Made by a program: the position numbers and the translations under genes
Origin: Phlebopus portentosus
Taxonomy: Eukaryota > Basidiomycota > Agaricomycetes > Boletales > Boletinellaceae
Assembly (NCBI GenBank): GCA_037892935.1
Contig: JAYXKI010000018.1
Location: 372,001-436,000 of the forward strand
DNA: 64,000 bases
Reading direction: 5' to 3'
Notes under the pieces: model-generated
Told to the model about the DNA's origin: nothing
Seen by the model: only the letters and a program-made list of their open reading frames with translations
The model's database searches: none
Shown here: positions 8,731 to 20,286 of the stretch, in pieces
Position numbering within the stretch: position 1 is the first letter of the stretch
How the letters are laid out: each line of letters starts with the position of its first letter

Positions 8731-10335
8731 TGTTACGAAAATTGTGGATATACAATGCGGCGTGGTATCAGACACTTTACACACCGAATTATGCAGCCTA
8801 ATCAAGAGCATTTCGAAAGGCTTCAAGAACAGAACAGTGGAGGCGATTCTCGCCCACTAAGACAGCAAGGACCTGGGGAGGTCGCTGTGGATGATATTCA
8901 AGAGGAACCCGATCGACGATATTACGAAGACGAACGCGATGAAAGGGAGGATCCATACGATTTGCAGCAAGGACTAGCTGGAATGCACATTGGACATACT
9001 CCTCCACCCGAGCGTAGCTACGTAGACATGGAAGAACGGAACATCGCAAGATACGTGGAACTCCTGCAGAAGAGACGATATCGACATAGTGCAACCAGAC
9101 GCTTTGTTCATGAAAGCCTGGTTTGTACAAACTGTTATTTGGCATACCAAAGGAGTTGGGTTCTTTCGGAGTGGCTCCTCAAGAACTTCGTGGAGCGCTT
9201 AGTAACTAGGGAAGGGGCCGATGTCAAGATTCGGCATAAACCCGGACCCTCAGAACGAACGTTTGATCAACCATTGCCAAACCGCGGAATGAGCGCATAC
9301 GATCACGAGGTATCTGTATGGCTCGGCGACAGGGATATCTATGCACTGAAGGTTGGCGTGAGAGCTTGGATCAATCAGCATCGTCACCGGACCTTGTGTC
9401 GAAACACTGCAGTGGAAGTCGATTGGCCAATCTATTACAGTGCGCCATCGGACGTCGAAAGTCTTATCGAAGAAGCAACGGATCGAATGCTAGAAGCATG
9501 GGAACGATCGGAAGAAGGGGTTATTACAGTCGACGAATGGCGCGAGACGAATCACCTGGGAAGAAGATACAGGTTAACGTCGGGTACCGGACTACAATTC
9601 TCCGACATCGATATCGCGGCTAGGCACAGAAGAGTGTCTGCTAAATTTACACAGCCGCCAAGGTTAATCTCCGAAGATCGGCAGGGGTTGCCGGTCGCGA
9701 ATCCCGAGATAACGGTCAGCCCCATGATGGAAGACTAACGGCAGAAGCTCGGCCGGAGTAACGGAGCGCCGGCGAAGCGAGATCGCGGCACATGGAAGAA
9801 GTCTCTCGTGGGAGGATTGGCGTTAAGGATTAACATGTGATAGGAACGGAGATCGATAGAAGCCTGGGGAAAGCTTCTTCGGAATGGAGGTAGATTAGGG
9901 CCTGCCTAATTGGGAAGGAAGTAGTCGGTGGTGCTACCAGGAGTTTCGGTAGCGCCACCAGAGTTGCCAGTGGTACCACCGACTCAAGAAAGTGGTGGTG
10001 AAACCAGCTGAAACACATTGTCCTAACCAATGGCGAGGCAGGGTCGGTAGTATTTGGTAGTCGGTAGTATTCAGTAGAAACTTTATTTAAGGCGCCAGCT
10101 GAGCGGGGTGTTGTCCCTCAGCAAAATTATTTTGTACTTTCAATCATAACTGTACTCCTTTGATTGAACCTCTGCTCTACTACTGGGTCAAGCTTGAGCC
10201 TATAGCTCGCTTCTTAGTAGTACATCTAACCTTCGCTACTCTACTCTCCAATTATACATTGTCAGAAGGAGGAAGCAGGGACTTGTTCCGGTACGCTCGG
10301 ACTAACCACCTCGTCCGAAAATACTGGTCCTAACA
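8731..10335 (+). repeat. Right LTR of copy B (1605 bp)
   Basis: TGTTA to TAACA, the same length as the LTR of C and almost the same sequence. It is followed directly by coding sequence of copy A. Confidence 0.88.
8755..9738 (+). CDS. LTR-internal ORF of copy B, 327 aa
   Basis: It is intact and encodes the same 327-residue protein as the ORF in the LTR of copy C; the single nucleotide difference noticed (near 9681) does not change the residue. Family unknown. That this reading frame is intact while pol of the same copy is broken only shows that the copy is young, not that the product is used. Confidence 0.55.
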   Translation: MRRGIRHFTHRIMQPNQEHFERLQEQNSGGDSRPLRQQGPGEVAVDDIQEEPDRRYYEDERDEREDPYDLQQGLAGMHIGHTPPPERSYVDMEERNIARYVELLQKRRYRHSATRRFVHESLVCTNCYLAYQRSWVLSEWLLKNFVERLVTREGADVKIRHKPGPSERTFDQPLPNRGMSAYDHEVSVWLGDRDIYALKVGVRAWINQHRHRTLCRNTAVEVDWPIYYSAPSDVESLIEEATDRMLEAWERSEEGVITVDEWRETNHLGRRYRLTSGTGLQFSDIDIAARHRRVSAKFTQPPRLISEDRQGLPVANPEITVSPMMED

Positions 10336-13300
10336 CAAGGAAGCTCCGAAAACGCAGAAGATGGCGAAGAATTCCAGACTACATTCCACCCGAGTGGGAT
10401 GCCGATGATGAGAAGGAAGAAGCTTGGGAAACTAGGGTCTACTACCACAGCGACATCGAAACAGGACAAGAAACCGGGGAGGAAGACATAGAAGAAGAAC
10501 CTACGATCGTACCACCAGACAAAGGAAAGGAAAAGGAATCAGCAACACCACTTGTCACGTTCGAGGAAGTCATGCACAAGCCGCCGGAACTCTCCTTCGC
10601 TAAGCAAGAAGGAAGATGGAGATTCTTTCGGTTCGGGGACAAGTGCCGAATAACGAAGGACGAACAAAACTGGCACGACTTTAACAGTCTCGAGGATGCG
10701 GATGGTGCAGTATACCGCACCATGGTCAGAGAAATGGACAAGGGCGCCAGGCATGATGAACTCCTCGATGAATATGGCGGCATGTATATGGCGCGTCTTC
10801 AGCTGATGGCAATTCAGGGAGGCCTGGGAACAACGACCTCACCAACAACATCTGAAGACCAAGCAAGAGTGCGGGAAGAAATACAAGCACAAATGACGAT
10901 CGATGCAGAAGGATCTGATACGAGTAGAAGGAAGAAGCCTAGTGTACCACCTAAAGGAGGAAAGCCTGGACACTACGCACCTGATCCTCTCAAGATGCAT
11001 CGACAGAAGAGTGGAGGAAGTGGTACAGAATCGAACCCCGTCATAAGGAGTATTAGGGTGGAGTGGACTCCTCCATCCGTGCACGAGGGCCAAAATGACT
11101 CAACCCTGGCAGTGCAGAAGCAGTCGGTAAGCTTCACCACACGAAGCAGAGGTACAAGCAGGAGTACTTCGGGTCGGGAGCGCCGTAGAACTAAGGCTAC
11201 GAAGCGTACTAGGTTCGGCCACCTAGCGAGATCTCCTCCTACGAGAGACCGAGGAGTGACTAGACATGAGACGCCGTTCAAGGGTAGGCTAGTGTCTAGG
11301 AAAGTGGTCCACCCCAAAGGGAGGGTAGTCCCACTCAAGTGGCACAGGGCCGAAGTTAGTACGCCGCAATCATCAAGTAGGCTAGCTTCGGGAGCTCAAG
11401 TGCGCCCGCGAAGACCACGGTCTAAGAACCAAATGCAGGGCCCTGCTCCGACAGGGAAAACAAACGGTAAAGGTAACAGGTTCATTCCGAATTATGCCGC
11501 GATGGAGCAGGGGCTCTCGCAGGGGCAGAAGGGGTGCCGATGGCGCACGCCTGTTGACTCGGTCATGCAGCCGCCCAAAGTGGAAGGAAAAGTGCTAGAG
11601 AGAAGAGCTGGATCTGAGACGGAGTTCAAGGGTATCCTAGGATCGCATAAGCCTGCTACCTCAGGGGAAGCAGAGGACGCCTCTCGAAGAGGAAGGCCAC
11701 CCAAGCCTCCTCACTGGATCCGCCGTCTAGAGCATCGACAAGTCGCATCTCGGAGAGAACGCCTACTCAAGTATAACAGCATAGCTCAAAAATATGCGCA
11801 GGAGAAAGCACTCGATGAAAGGATGGCAGACTCTGCTGGCAACAAATCTCTTGAGGAAATTCTTCCGAAGCAAATATGGGAGTTCAGGGATAGGTTCGAC
11901 AAGGACGCCGCCAAACGGCTGCTGAAGTCAGGACAATGGGACATGAAGATCGAGCTCCTACCAGGAGCAGAGCTCCCGAAACCTGGACCGGTATATCCAC
12001 TCGCTCCTGCTGAAAAGCGAGCGGTAGAAGAATGGATTCGCAAGGACCTGAAGAAGGGATGGATTCGTGTTGTAGGAAACCGAGTACCAGCTGAAGAAAA
12101 GGCGAACACTTGCACACCAGTATTTGTCATAGCCAAGAAGACAATAGGGAAGGATGGCAAGCCGGAGTATAGAATTGTTATCGACTATAGAGGGCTGAAT
12201 GCGGTGGTCATTCCAGACCACCAACCGATGCCTCTGTTACATATGCTCCCGGACGATCTTGCGCATGCCAAATGGTTCTCTACACTGGATTTGCGAAGTG
12301 GGTATAACAACATTCGAATACACCCTGGGCACGAGAAGTATGCCGCCTTCAGGACTCACATGGGAGTATACCAGCCGATGGTAATGCAGTTTGGATTAAT
12401 GAATGCACCTGCGGTATTCCAACGTGCAATGAACGAGCTCTTTCAGGACATGATTGGGCAGGGCATACTCATTTATCTGGATGATATTATAGTTTATGCG
12501 GAAACGGAACAGGAACATTGGGACCTGCTAGCAGAGGTATTGCGCAGGTTAAGGGAAGCAGACTTCTTCTGTAAACCAGAGAAGTGCTACTTCGGAAAGA
12601 AGGAACTCGACTATTTAGGATTTGTGGTTAACCAGTCGGGCATGCAGATGGATCCCTACAAGGTAAAAGCGGTTCAAGAATGGCCAGATTTGTCAAGCAA
12701 ACGAGACATTCGAAAGTTTATCGGTTTCGCAAACTTCTACCGAAAATTTATCGAAGGCTTCGCCAAGATCGCTAGGCCATTGACGGAACTTATGTCTGGC
12801 AAGAAGACATTTACCTGGGGAGAACGGCAACAAGAGAGCTTTAGAAAACTTAAAGAAGCTTTTACCACTGCACCAATGCTAGTACGACCGGATCACGAGA
12901 AGCAATTTGTGCTGGAAACCGACGCGTCAAACTTTGCGATGGGAGCCGTGCTCTCGCAGCTGGGGGACGATGAAATTTTGCACCCCATTGGATATTGGTC
13001 GAACACCTATCGAGATGCCGAGAATAACTATCCGGTAATGGACAAGGAATTACTGGCGATTGTCAAGGCCTTGAGCAACTGGAGGCACCACTTGGAAGGA
13101 GCGAAACATGAGATTCGGGTGGTTAGCGATCAAGCTAACCTTCGATACTTTATGGGAGCTAGGAAGCTAAGTGGCCACCAAGCAAGATGGGCAACATTTC
13201 TCAGCAGATTTCGATTTCGGATCGAGTATCGACCTGGAACCAAGAATTCACGAGCGGACGCATTATCAAGAAGGCCAGACTACGAACAGGGCCAAGAGGA

Positions 13301-15122
13301 CCAGCCAGAACAAGTCCTACTTCCTCCGCAATTGTTCAGAACATCGGACCTGCCCATGCGCACAGTACGGGTATTTGAGCTTACAGGGGGTCCAGAACTG
13401 GGAGAGAAGATTCGAGAAGCCTATGAACGATCCAAAGAGCCAGCAATCGGAACGTTCGAAGAAGGATATTGGTGGAAGGATGATAAATTGGTTATCCCAC
13501 CAGATGAAGAAGTTAAGAAGGAAATTGTACGACAGTGCCATGATGCACCGGCGTCAGGACACCCGGGGTTACAGAAGACTATAGACAAATTGGAAAGAAG
13601 AGTTTGGTGGCCGAAGATGAGGGAATGGGTCGAAGAATATGTGCGCACATGCGACGTGTGCCAGAGGACGAAAGCGCGGCGAGGAAAGACTCAACCACCA
13701 CTGCAGCCATTGCAGATAGCGACGAGGCCCTACGACGAGATTACTATGGACTATGTCACCGGACTTCCAACAACGAGCAAAGGAAACAATGCGATACTAG
13801 TGGTGGTAGACAGGTTCTCTAAAATGGGAACTTTTATACCTACTACAGTAAATGCAAACTCGAAGACCACTGCGGACTTAATGATCAATTATGTCTACAG
13901 TAAGGTCGGGACTCCGAAGACAGTGATCAGCGACAGGGGACCTCAATTCGCTAGCCGGTTTACAGAACAGGTGAACCAGGCCCTCGGGATCAAAACGAAG
14001 CTTAGTACGGCGTATCATCCACAAACAGATGGTCAAACAGAGCGAGTAAACCAAGAAATGGAACAGCTGTTACGTTGCTATTCCAGCTTGCAGCAGGACG
14101 ACTGGGATGAACATTTGCCTATGGCAGAATTCGCCTATAACAGTCGCTCTCACTCCAGTACAGGCAAGACGCCGTTTGAATTGGTGTATGGATTTCAGCC
14201 GGAGTTAGGATTCAAGCTTCCGATCCGAGGAACCCAAGACTATGTGGCCATGCGAAAGAAGAATCAAGAAGAAGCAACCAAGGCGCTGGAGAAGGCACGA
14301 GACGCGATGAAGAGATTTGCGGATAGACACCGAGGCCCGATGCCGTCATTCGAAGTTGGCGATAAAGTTATGTTAGATGGTCGGAATCTAACCTTGCTAG
14401 TTCCCACGAGGAAGCTAGGGGATAGAAACCTGGGACCTTATCAAGTTATTGCAAAGCATGGGCTAGTCAACTACGAGTTGGATCTCCCAAAAGAGTTGAG
14501 GATCCACCCGGTGTTCTATGCAGGACTATTAATTCCCTATCGAGAAAGGAAAGATCCGGCACAGAGAACAAGACCACCACCAGAAGTTATCGCTGGAGAA
14601 ACCGAATACGAGGTTGAAGCGATCCGGGACATGAGGAAAAGGCACGGAAAATGGGAGTATCAGGTTAAATGGCTCGGCTACCCGGAGGAAGAGAATACCT
14701 GGGAACCTGTAGAAGGGCTGCGCAATGCCCCAGAAAAATTGCGGGAGTATCACGAGAGGAATCGTTGGCCGGACACGATAGATCTTCCCTCTAGAAAGAA
14801 GATCGCAGATATTATAGACTCTACGCAGAGAGTAATCGACATCAAGAAAGAAGATGACGAGTTCCTGAGGACGGCACTAGGAGAGTCCGTAGCTCAGAGG
14901 GTAATCAAGAGAAGAAGATACCAGAGCAAGACAGGTATCAAGCAGTGAGATTTCGGTTATCCGGAATGGCACAAGCGTCATTGGAGAGCCGCGAAAAGGC
15001 CATTCACTCGAAACAAAGCGCTGCCGGTTCGCAGATGGGATCTGCCAGAAGAGAAAGGGAATCCTTCATACAGGGATTGGTTTTGGGCTGACTCCTCGGA
15101 TAGTGAGTGCAGCGAGGCTTAG
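10336..15122 (+). pseudogene. Gag/Pol remnant of copy A (5' end removed by insertion of B)
   Basis: The frame is open from 10338 through to a TGA at 14946-14948. Copies C and B have CGA there and read on to a TAG that corresponds to 15120-15122 here. The extra N-terminal part relative to the window's copy of C (10338 to about 11050) is acidic and then mixed, with a stretch resembling a nucleoprotein-like domain (WRFFRFGDKCRITKDEQNWH). It could be the end of Gag or a Pol linker. The reverse transcriptase (YLDD), RNase H, integrase and chromodomain follow as in copy C. No aspartic protease motif is seen anywhere between 10338 and the reverse transcriptase. The nonsense change removes only the post-chromodomain tail. 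Confidence 0.85.
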
Positions 15123-15317
15123 GAAGGCCTCATATTTGACCTGAACAAGTCGTTAAACTATTCCAAGCGTACTGGGACATACCTTGTAAGTTGGGACCGA
15201 CACTAATCGAGGTCATATTTGACCTGAATAAGTCGTTAAACTATTCCTAGCATGTTGGGAAGCATCTAGTATGTTGGAAGCCGACACTCAGCGAGGCTTT
15301 GAGTTATTGAGCAAGTG

Positions 15318-15455
15318 TCACGTGACCGCCGCCTTTCTCTGAGAACAGGTTGAGCGTCAATCACGTGATTGCCACCCTCTCATCCAAACAGGAAGTGTTT
15401 AAGTCACATGACTGCCGCACTTTTGTTCGGACGGGTTGTGCGTCAGGTCACATGA
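15318..15455 (+). repeat. E-box-like 43-bp array, copy A
   Basis: The four octamers are conserved (TCACGTGA twice, TCACATGA twice) with the same spacing as in copies C and B, although the bases between them have diverged in this older copy. Confidence 0.75.
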
Positions 15456-15640
15456 TCAATAATGAGTGGAGGACTCTGGATGTACAGTGCTACAGTTATT
15501 CCAGACAAGAGGAATGAGACACTAGTACACAAGAAGGGTCTGGTCTAGGAAGCAACAATACGAAACAGCAAGATGATGGCTACCACAATTAAGGGATCCA
15601 CACTCTCCTTGCAGTCCGAAGTGGATCTTAAGGGGAGGAA

Positions 15641-17248
15641 TGTTACGAAAATTGTGGATATACAAATGCGGCGTGGTATCAGACGCTTTACACACCGAAT
15701 TATGCAGCCTAATCCAGAGCATTTCGAAAGACTTCAAGGACAGAATAGTGGAAGCGATTCTCGCCCACTAGTACAGCAAGGACCTGGGGAGGTCGCTGTG
15801 GAATATATTCAAGAGGAACCCGATCGACGATATTACGAGGACGAACGCGACGAAAGGGAGGACCCATACGATTTACAGCAAGGACTAGCTGGAATGCATA
15901 TTGGACATACTCCTCCACCAGAGCGAAGCTACGTGGACATGGAAGAACGGAACATCGCAAGATACGTGGAACTCCTGCAGAAGAGACAATATCGACATAG
16001 TGCAACCAGACGCTTTGTTCATGAAAGCCTGGTTTGTGCAAACTGCTATTTGGCATACCAAAGGAGTTGGGTTCTTTTGGAGTGGCTCCTCAAGAACTTC
16101 GTGGAGCGCTTAGTAACTAGGGAAGGGGCCGATGTCAAAATTCGGCATAAACCCGGACCCTCAGAATGAACGTTTGACCAACCATTACCGAACCGCGGAA
16201 TGAGCGCATACGACCACGAGGTATCTGTATGGCTTGGCGACAGGGATATCTATGCACTGAAGGTTGGCGTGAGAGCTTGGATCAATCAGCATCGTCACCA
16301 GACCTTGTGTCAAAACACTGCAGTGGAAGTCGATTGGCCAATCTATTTCAGGGCGCCATCGGACGTTGAAAGTCTTATCGAAGAAGCAACGGATCGAATG
16401 CTAGAAGCATGGGAACGATCGGAAGAAGGGGTTATTACAGTCGACGAATGGCGCGGGACGAATCACCTGGGAAGAAGATACAGGTTAACGTCGGGTACCA
16501 GACTACAATTCTCCGACATCGATATCGCGGCTAGGCACAGAAGGGTGTCTGCTAAATTTACACAGCCGCCGAGGTTAACCTCCGATGATCGACAGGGGTT
16601 GCCGATCCCAAATCCCGAGATAACGGTCAGCCCCATGATGGAAGATTAAACGGCAGAAGCTCGGCCGGAGTAACGGAGCGCCGGCGAAGCGAGATCGCGG
16701 CACATGGAAGAAGTCTCTCGTGGGAGGATTGGCATTAAGGATTAACATGTGATAGGAACGGAGATCGATAGAAGCCTGGGGAAAGCTTCTTCGGAACGGA
16801 AGGAAATTAGGGCCTGCCTAATAGGGAAGGAAGTAGTTGGTGGTGCAACCAGGAGTTTCGGTAGCACCACCAGAGTTGTCAGTGGTACTACAGACTTAAG
16901 AGAGTAGTAGTGACACCAGCTGAAACACATTGTCCTGACCAATGGCGAGGCATGGTCGGTAGTATTCGGTAGTCGGTAGTATTCAGTAGAAACTTTATTT
17001 AAGGCGCCAGCTGAGCGGGGTGTTGTCCCTCAGCAAAATTATTTTGTACTTTCAATCATAACTGTACCCCTTTGATTGAACCTCTGCTCTACTGCTGGGT
17101 CAAGCTTGAGCCTATAAGCTCGCTTCTTAGTAGTACATCTAACCTTCGCTACTCTACTCTCCAATTATACATTGTCAGAAGGAGGAAGCAGGGACTTGTT
17201 CCGGTACGCTCGGACTGACCACCTCGTCCGAAAACGCTGGTCCTAACA
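15641..17248 (+). repeat. Right LTR of copy A (1608 bp)
   Basis: TGTTA to TAACA, three bases longer than the LTRs of C and B and with scattered substitutions. It is followed by GTAAG, the first bases of the interrupted element D and the predicted 5 bp target-site copy. Confidence 0.87.
15666..16649 (+). pseudogene. LTR-internal ORF of copy A, with one nonsense change
   Basis: This is the equivalent of the 327-codon ORF. The ATG is at 15666. The frame is open to a TGA at 16167-16169, where C and B have CGA, and continues in the same frame to 16649. There are several amino-acid replacements relative to C, but no insertion or deletion breaks the frame. Confidence 0.75.
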
Positions 17249-18443
17249 GTAAGCTCCCATCCTCTTTCTTGATAAAGAAGAATGGTGATGCCATTGGAGA
17301 CTTCGACTGTCGGATACGTCCTGACGCTAGGTTTTCCTCAATGAACTCCCTCATCGCTTCTTGTTCTTTTGGCGATAACGGGTAAACCTTGCAGTCACTG
17401 GGTTTGAAATCTGGTTTCAGGTCAATAGCGTGGTCCCACGTTCGGTGGTTTGGTAAGCGTTCGAACAATTCCTCACTAAAGACGTCGGCGTATTCCTCCA
17501 GGTAAGGTGGCCATTTTGCCGCTTCCTTCATCCGCACATTCCTCACAAACTCTTCATCTATCTCCTCGCTCGACAGTGGCGACTCACATTCATCAGGGCA
17601 ACGGGTGAACTTAACTGTTCCTAACCTCCAATCAATCTCAGGATTATGCTTCGTCAACCAGTCATGTCCGAGGAAGATGTTGCTTGACGCTAAGGATGTC
17701 ACTGCCAGTCGAATTTCTTCCTCGTGTTTCCCAAAGAACATTCGTACAACTACGTATTCCTTGATCAATCCAGCCTCGTTGCTTGTTCCGTCAGCATTGA
17801 AGACTGGTCTAGGCCGAATGTACCTTTGGGTGGGGAAACCATACCGTTTGACAAAACCTTCATCGATGCATGAGCCCGTGCACCCTGAGTCGATCAGTGC
17901 ATGAGCATCAATGAAGTTTTCCTCTTCAAGTAGGGGGTTCGACAAGTCTACTTCATCATCACCTGCTACCTTTGGGTGTACGATGCTAACGAAGGCGTCT
18001 AACTCCTTTCCTCCCGCCCGTCGCACGAACTGATCTGCATCCACAATGCCCTCGCGCCATACCTCCGCCGCGCGTCTGCCTACTACATCCCACACTGCTT
18101 CAGTGACGTTCGCCTGAGCAACAACGTTCTCGCGGTAAGGTGCTTCCGCCACAACCTCATTTTTTATAGCGGTTTGATTCCGCTCTTCCTCTCTCAATTC
18201 GCCTGCTTGCGCATCTATTCTTCTGACAAATAAATCTTCATAGACTTCGAAGTCATCGTTGTCATCTTCAGATTCATCTGGCAGTACATCGGTAAGGATC
18301 TTTCGAAGGATGAAACCGTCACTGGTATTCGCATCTTGATATTGTACAACAGGACGATTATATTTTAACGAGTCTAACGAAAAGAGTCCTTTAGGAGACC
18401 GACCAGTCGTTCCGACGTCTACGCCTGGTCTTCTGGAAAACCC
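17249..18443 (-). pseudogene. Element D Pol: aspartic protease and start of reverse transcriptase, truncated by insertion
   Basis: The frame is open from the slippery site at 18443 to the junction at 17249. It contains a retropepsin active site ([13 protein letters not shown], about 17870-17900), a C-terminal protease part (NIFLGHDWL, about 17650-17680), and then the reverse-transcriptase entry ([11 protein letters not shown] and the [16 protein letters not shown] motif). It breaks off within the KKxDGSLR motif where the LTR of copy A begins. An AUG is not needed because the region fits expression by -1 frameshifting from gag. Confidence 0.88.
18401..18443 (-). promoter_or_regulatory. Predicted -1 ribosomal frameshift signal between gag and pol of element D
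   Basis: On the - strand the heptamer GGGTTTT (18443-18437) is read as G GGT TTT in the gag frame. This fits the X XXY YYZ slippery pattern, and a -1 slip leads straight into the pol frame. It lies 15 bases before the gag TAG (18421-18419). After a 6-base spacer, GACCAG (18430-18425) can pair perfectly with CTGGTC (18406-18401) to form a stem-loop. Mechanism inferred from sequence alone. Confidence 0.7.
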
Positions 18444-19870
18444 TCGCCTTCTATGAGTTCTTCCAGCTCAGCGGGTACTGCTCGTACATCGACGTCGTCA
18501 TCCTCTTCGAAGGAGGATTCTTTTGCTTGGCCGAGTTCCTCGAAGAGCGCTTTTCTGTCTGCTGGGACGAAGGCTGCGATGATGGCACGTATTGCTTCAC
18601 GACCTCGCGGGCATTCCCTGATGTAATGGCCCACCTGACCGCACTTGTAACAAGCACATGTACGACGCACCTGGTTCATCATCACATCCATGGGTTGTCC
18701 TAAGCCTCCATACGTTACTCCTGTAGCATCACGACGATCTTGAGCGGGGGGTATGAAAGGACGGGCTGCTTGTTGAGGCGGCATAAAACGTCTCACTGGT
18801 GGTGTCGGAGCTGGTTTCATTGCTGTCGAACTAATTGTCTTTCTCCGACGTTCAGCCATCAGGTCCCTGATTTGGCGCTCGACCCTGTCGACCTTGACGG
18901 CGGCTTTCTTGAACTCTTCATACGACGTCGGTTCATTGGGCAATCTCATGACCCCTTCCACAACCTTCGGGTTTAGCGCCCTCTTCAGGCGACTCATCAA
19001 CCATTCATCGTGTGCCTCTGTTGCTAGGCCAGCATCCACTCGACAAATGTCAAACTTGTTGAAAAACTCGTCGGCGTTGAGGTCTCCTTGGTACATTGCA
19101 TCTAGTCGTTCGAAGGCCTTTTGGGATCTGGCAGGGTCATCGAACGAAGTGTCCAGCTTCTTTAAGAAGGCGTCCCAGGCGTCCGTGAACGTCAGGTTGC
19201 CGTCTGCGTCGACTGCTCCACTGGTGTAACTCTCTGCCCAGCGAGCCGCAGCACCACTCTTCATATACGACAGGGCGAACATAATCTTACTCTTGTTCGT
19301 CCTGAACTCTGACTCAGATGCATAGATGTAGAGGCGCAGCTCTCGCTTGAAGTCCACATAATCGTGTTCACCATCGAAGTCTCTTGGTTTGGCGACGTGG
19401 ACCTTCTTCGACACCTTTGATCCTTGGTTCACACCTTCGCCTGCAGCTTGGAGCGCTAGTGCGACCGCCGTCGCGAGATCAGTCATCGCTTCCTTCGATA
19501 ATGACATCTCGTGTTCTTCTTCTTCTTCGTCTTCTTCACTCGGTATAAGCGGCGCTGGTTCTCGGAACTTTCCAAACGCCGGAGAAGGCTCGACAGTGGG
19601 GGCCAACGCTTGGGTGGTCGAACCCGATGGTTCTGGTAAGGGGGCCGTTGGTTGCGTCGGAGTAGGAGGTGAGGGCTCGTCTACGTCGTCTTCTTGTTTC
19701 ACTCTCCAGTGGATGGACCTTCCTTCCCTCTGGGAGTACCACCTCTTGGCAGTCTCGTCCCACCAGGCGCCGAAGACTTGATTTCCTGCTTTGACGATAT
19801 AATGTCCCCGCGAGGCGCTCCACCTAGAGTTCGCAGGGAGGGCCGCTCGTTGCTCGTCAGTTAGCTCCAC
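18419..19870 (-). CDS. Element D Gag, 483 aa, with CCHC zinc knuckle
   Basis: This is a retrotransposon Gag that forms the particle and binds RNA. The N-terminal 60 residues contain a Trp-rich segment ([18 protein letters not shown]). A Pro/acid-rich linker follows, then a capsid-like helical region of the retrotransposon-gag type (from [20 protein letters not shown] to about residue 340). Near residue 410 a perfect CX2CX4HX4C knuckle ([14 protein letters not shown]) is present. The ATG at 19870 is the first in frame after the leader. The C-terminus is acidic and ends with the TAG just after the slippery heptamer. The frame is fully intact. Confidence 0.9.
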   Translation of the reverse strand: MELTDEQRAALPANSRWSASRGHYIVKAGNQVFGAWWDETAKRWYSQREGRSIHWRVKQEDDVDEPSPPTPTQPTAPLPEPSGSTTQALAPTVEPSPAFGKFREPAPLIPSEEDEEEEEHEMSLSKEAMTDLATAVALALQAAGEGVNQGSKVSKKVHVAKPRDFDGEHDYVDFKRELRLYIYASESEFRTNKSKIMFALSYMKSGAAARWAESYTSGAVDADGNLTFTDAWDAFLKKLDTSFDDPARSQKAFERLDAMYQGDLNADEFFNKFDICRVDAGLATEAHDEWLMSRLKRALNPKVVEGVMRLPNEPTSYEEFKKAAVKVDRVERQIRDLMAERRRKTISSTAMKPAPTPPVRRFMPPQQAARPFIPPAQDRRDATGVTYGGLGQPMDVMMNQVRRTCACYKCGQVGHYIRECPRGREAIRAIIAAFVPADRKALFEELGQAKESSFEEDDDVDVRAVPAELEELIEGEGFPEDQA

Positions 19871-20286
19871 CTTGATAGGCTGGAGGTGGAACGGGGATCG
19901 GGATGTTGTTCGGGCAGGACCGACTTCGGATAACCGGCTCGTCTTTGAAATTGATGACTAAACAAAAGGCTCCGAGGTAGATAATGAAGGAGATACTTGT
20001 CGACGACTGGACTCTATGCGTTACCCACGAGAAGGTTTGATGGGAGTTCCAGAGAAGGGTGATTCGGAGCGCCACGGTGATATGATTGGTTGATACTTCG
20101 GGTACTATCGGGTCACGTCGGAGTCAATCGGACTTCGACGGGCAAGATAGGGGTTTGTTGTCTGCACGGTAGGAACCGGGTTTCGTTCGATGTCGTCCTT
20201 CGAAGATATACTTCAGGGGACACGTCACAGGCGAGCGCTCGACGACAACGGAATCGGGCGTGAGCCAGAGGTAGGTCTTTCTATTA
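19871..20286 (-). other. Leader of element D between LTR and gag
   Basis: About 416 bases without a long ORF separate the inner LTR end from the gag ATG. The primer-binding site should be at the LTR edge (reading down from 20286), but I could not match it to a particular tRNA by eye. Confidence 0.5.

Larger units (their letters stand above)
6216..10335 (+). mobile_element. Chromovirus copy B (right part, interrupted by C, decayed)
   Basis: The sequence resumes at ATTAACGGAAC, inside the reverse transcriptase/RNase H junction, directly after C's LTR. It runs through integrase, chromodomain, 3' noncoding region, polypurine tract and right LTR. It is nearly identical to C apart from a one-base loss near 7122, a 347-base deletion near 7735 and a few point changes. 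It ends at TAACA (10331-10335), where sequence from the coding region of copy A begins. Confidence 0.9.
10336..17248 (+). mobile_element. Chromovirus copy A (right part, interrupted by B, oldest of the family here)
   Basis: Open coding sequence starts immediately after B's LTR with no untranslated leader, showing that B interrupted A's coding region. A runs through pol, 3' noncoding region, polypurine tract and LTR and ends at TAACA (17244-17248), where sequence of element D (reverse orientation) begins. It differs from C by scattered substitutions throughout, more than B does, and carries two nonsense changes. This fits the oldest insertion of the three. Confidence 0.9.

Noticed and set aside
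6216..17248. Interpretation of the three chromovirus units as a tandem array made by LTR-LTR recombination
   Set aside because: Recombination would leave complete internal regions between LTRs. Here each unit restarts in the middle of a coding region directly after an LTR, which fits nested insertion instead.
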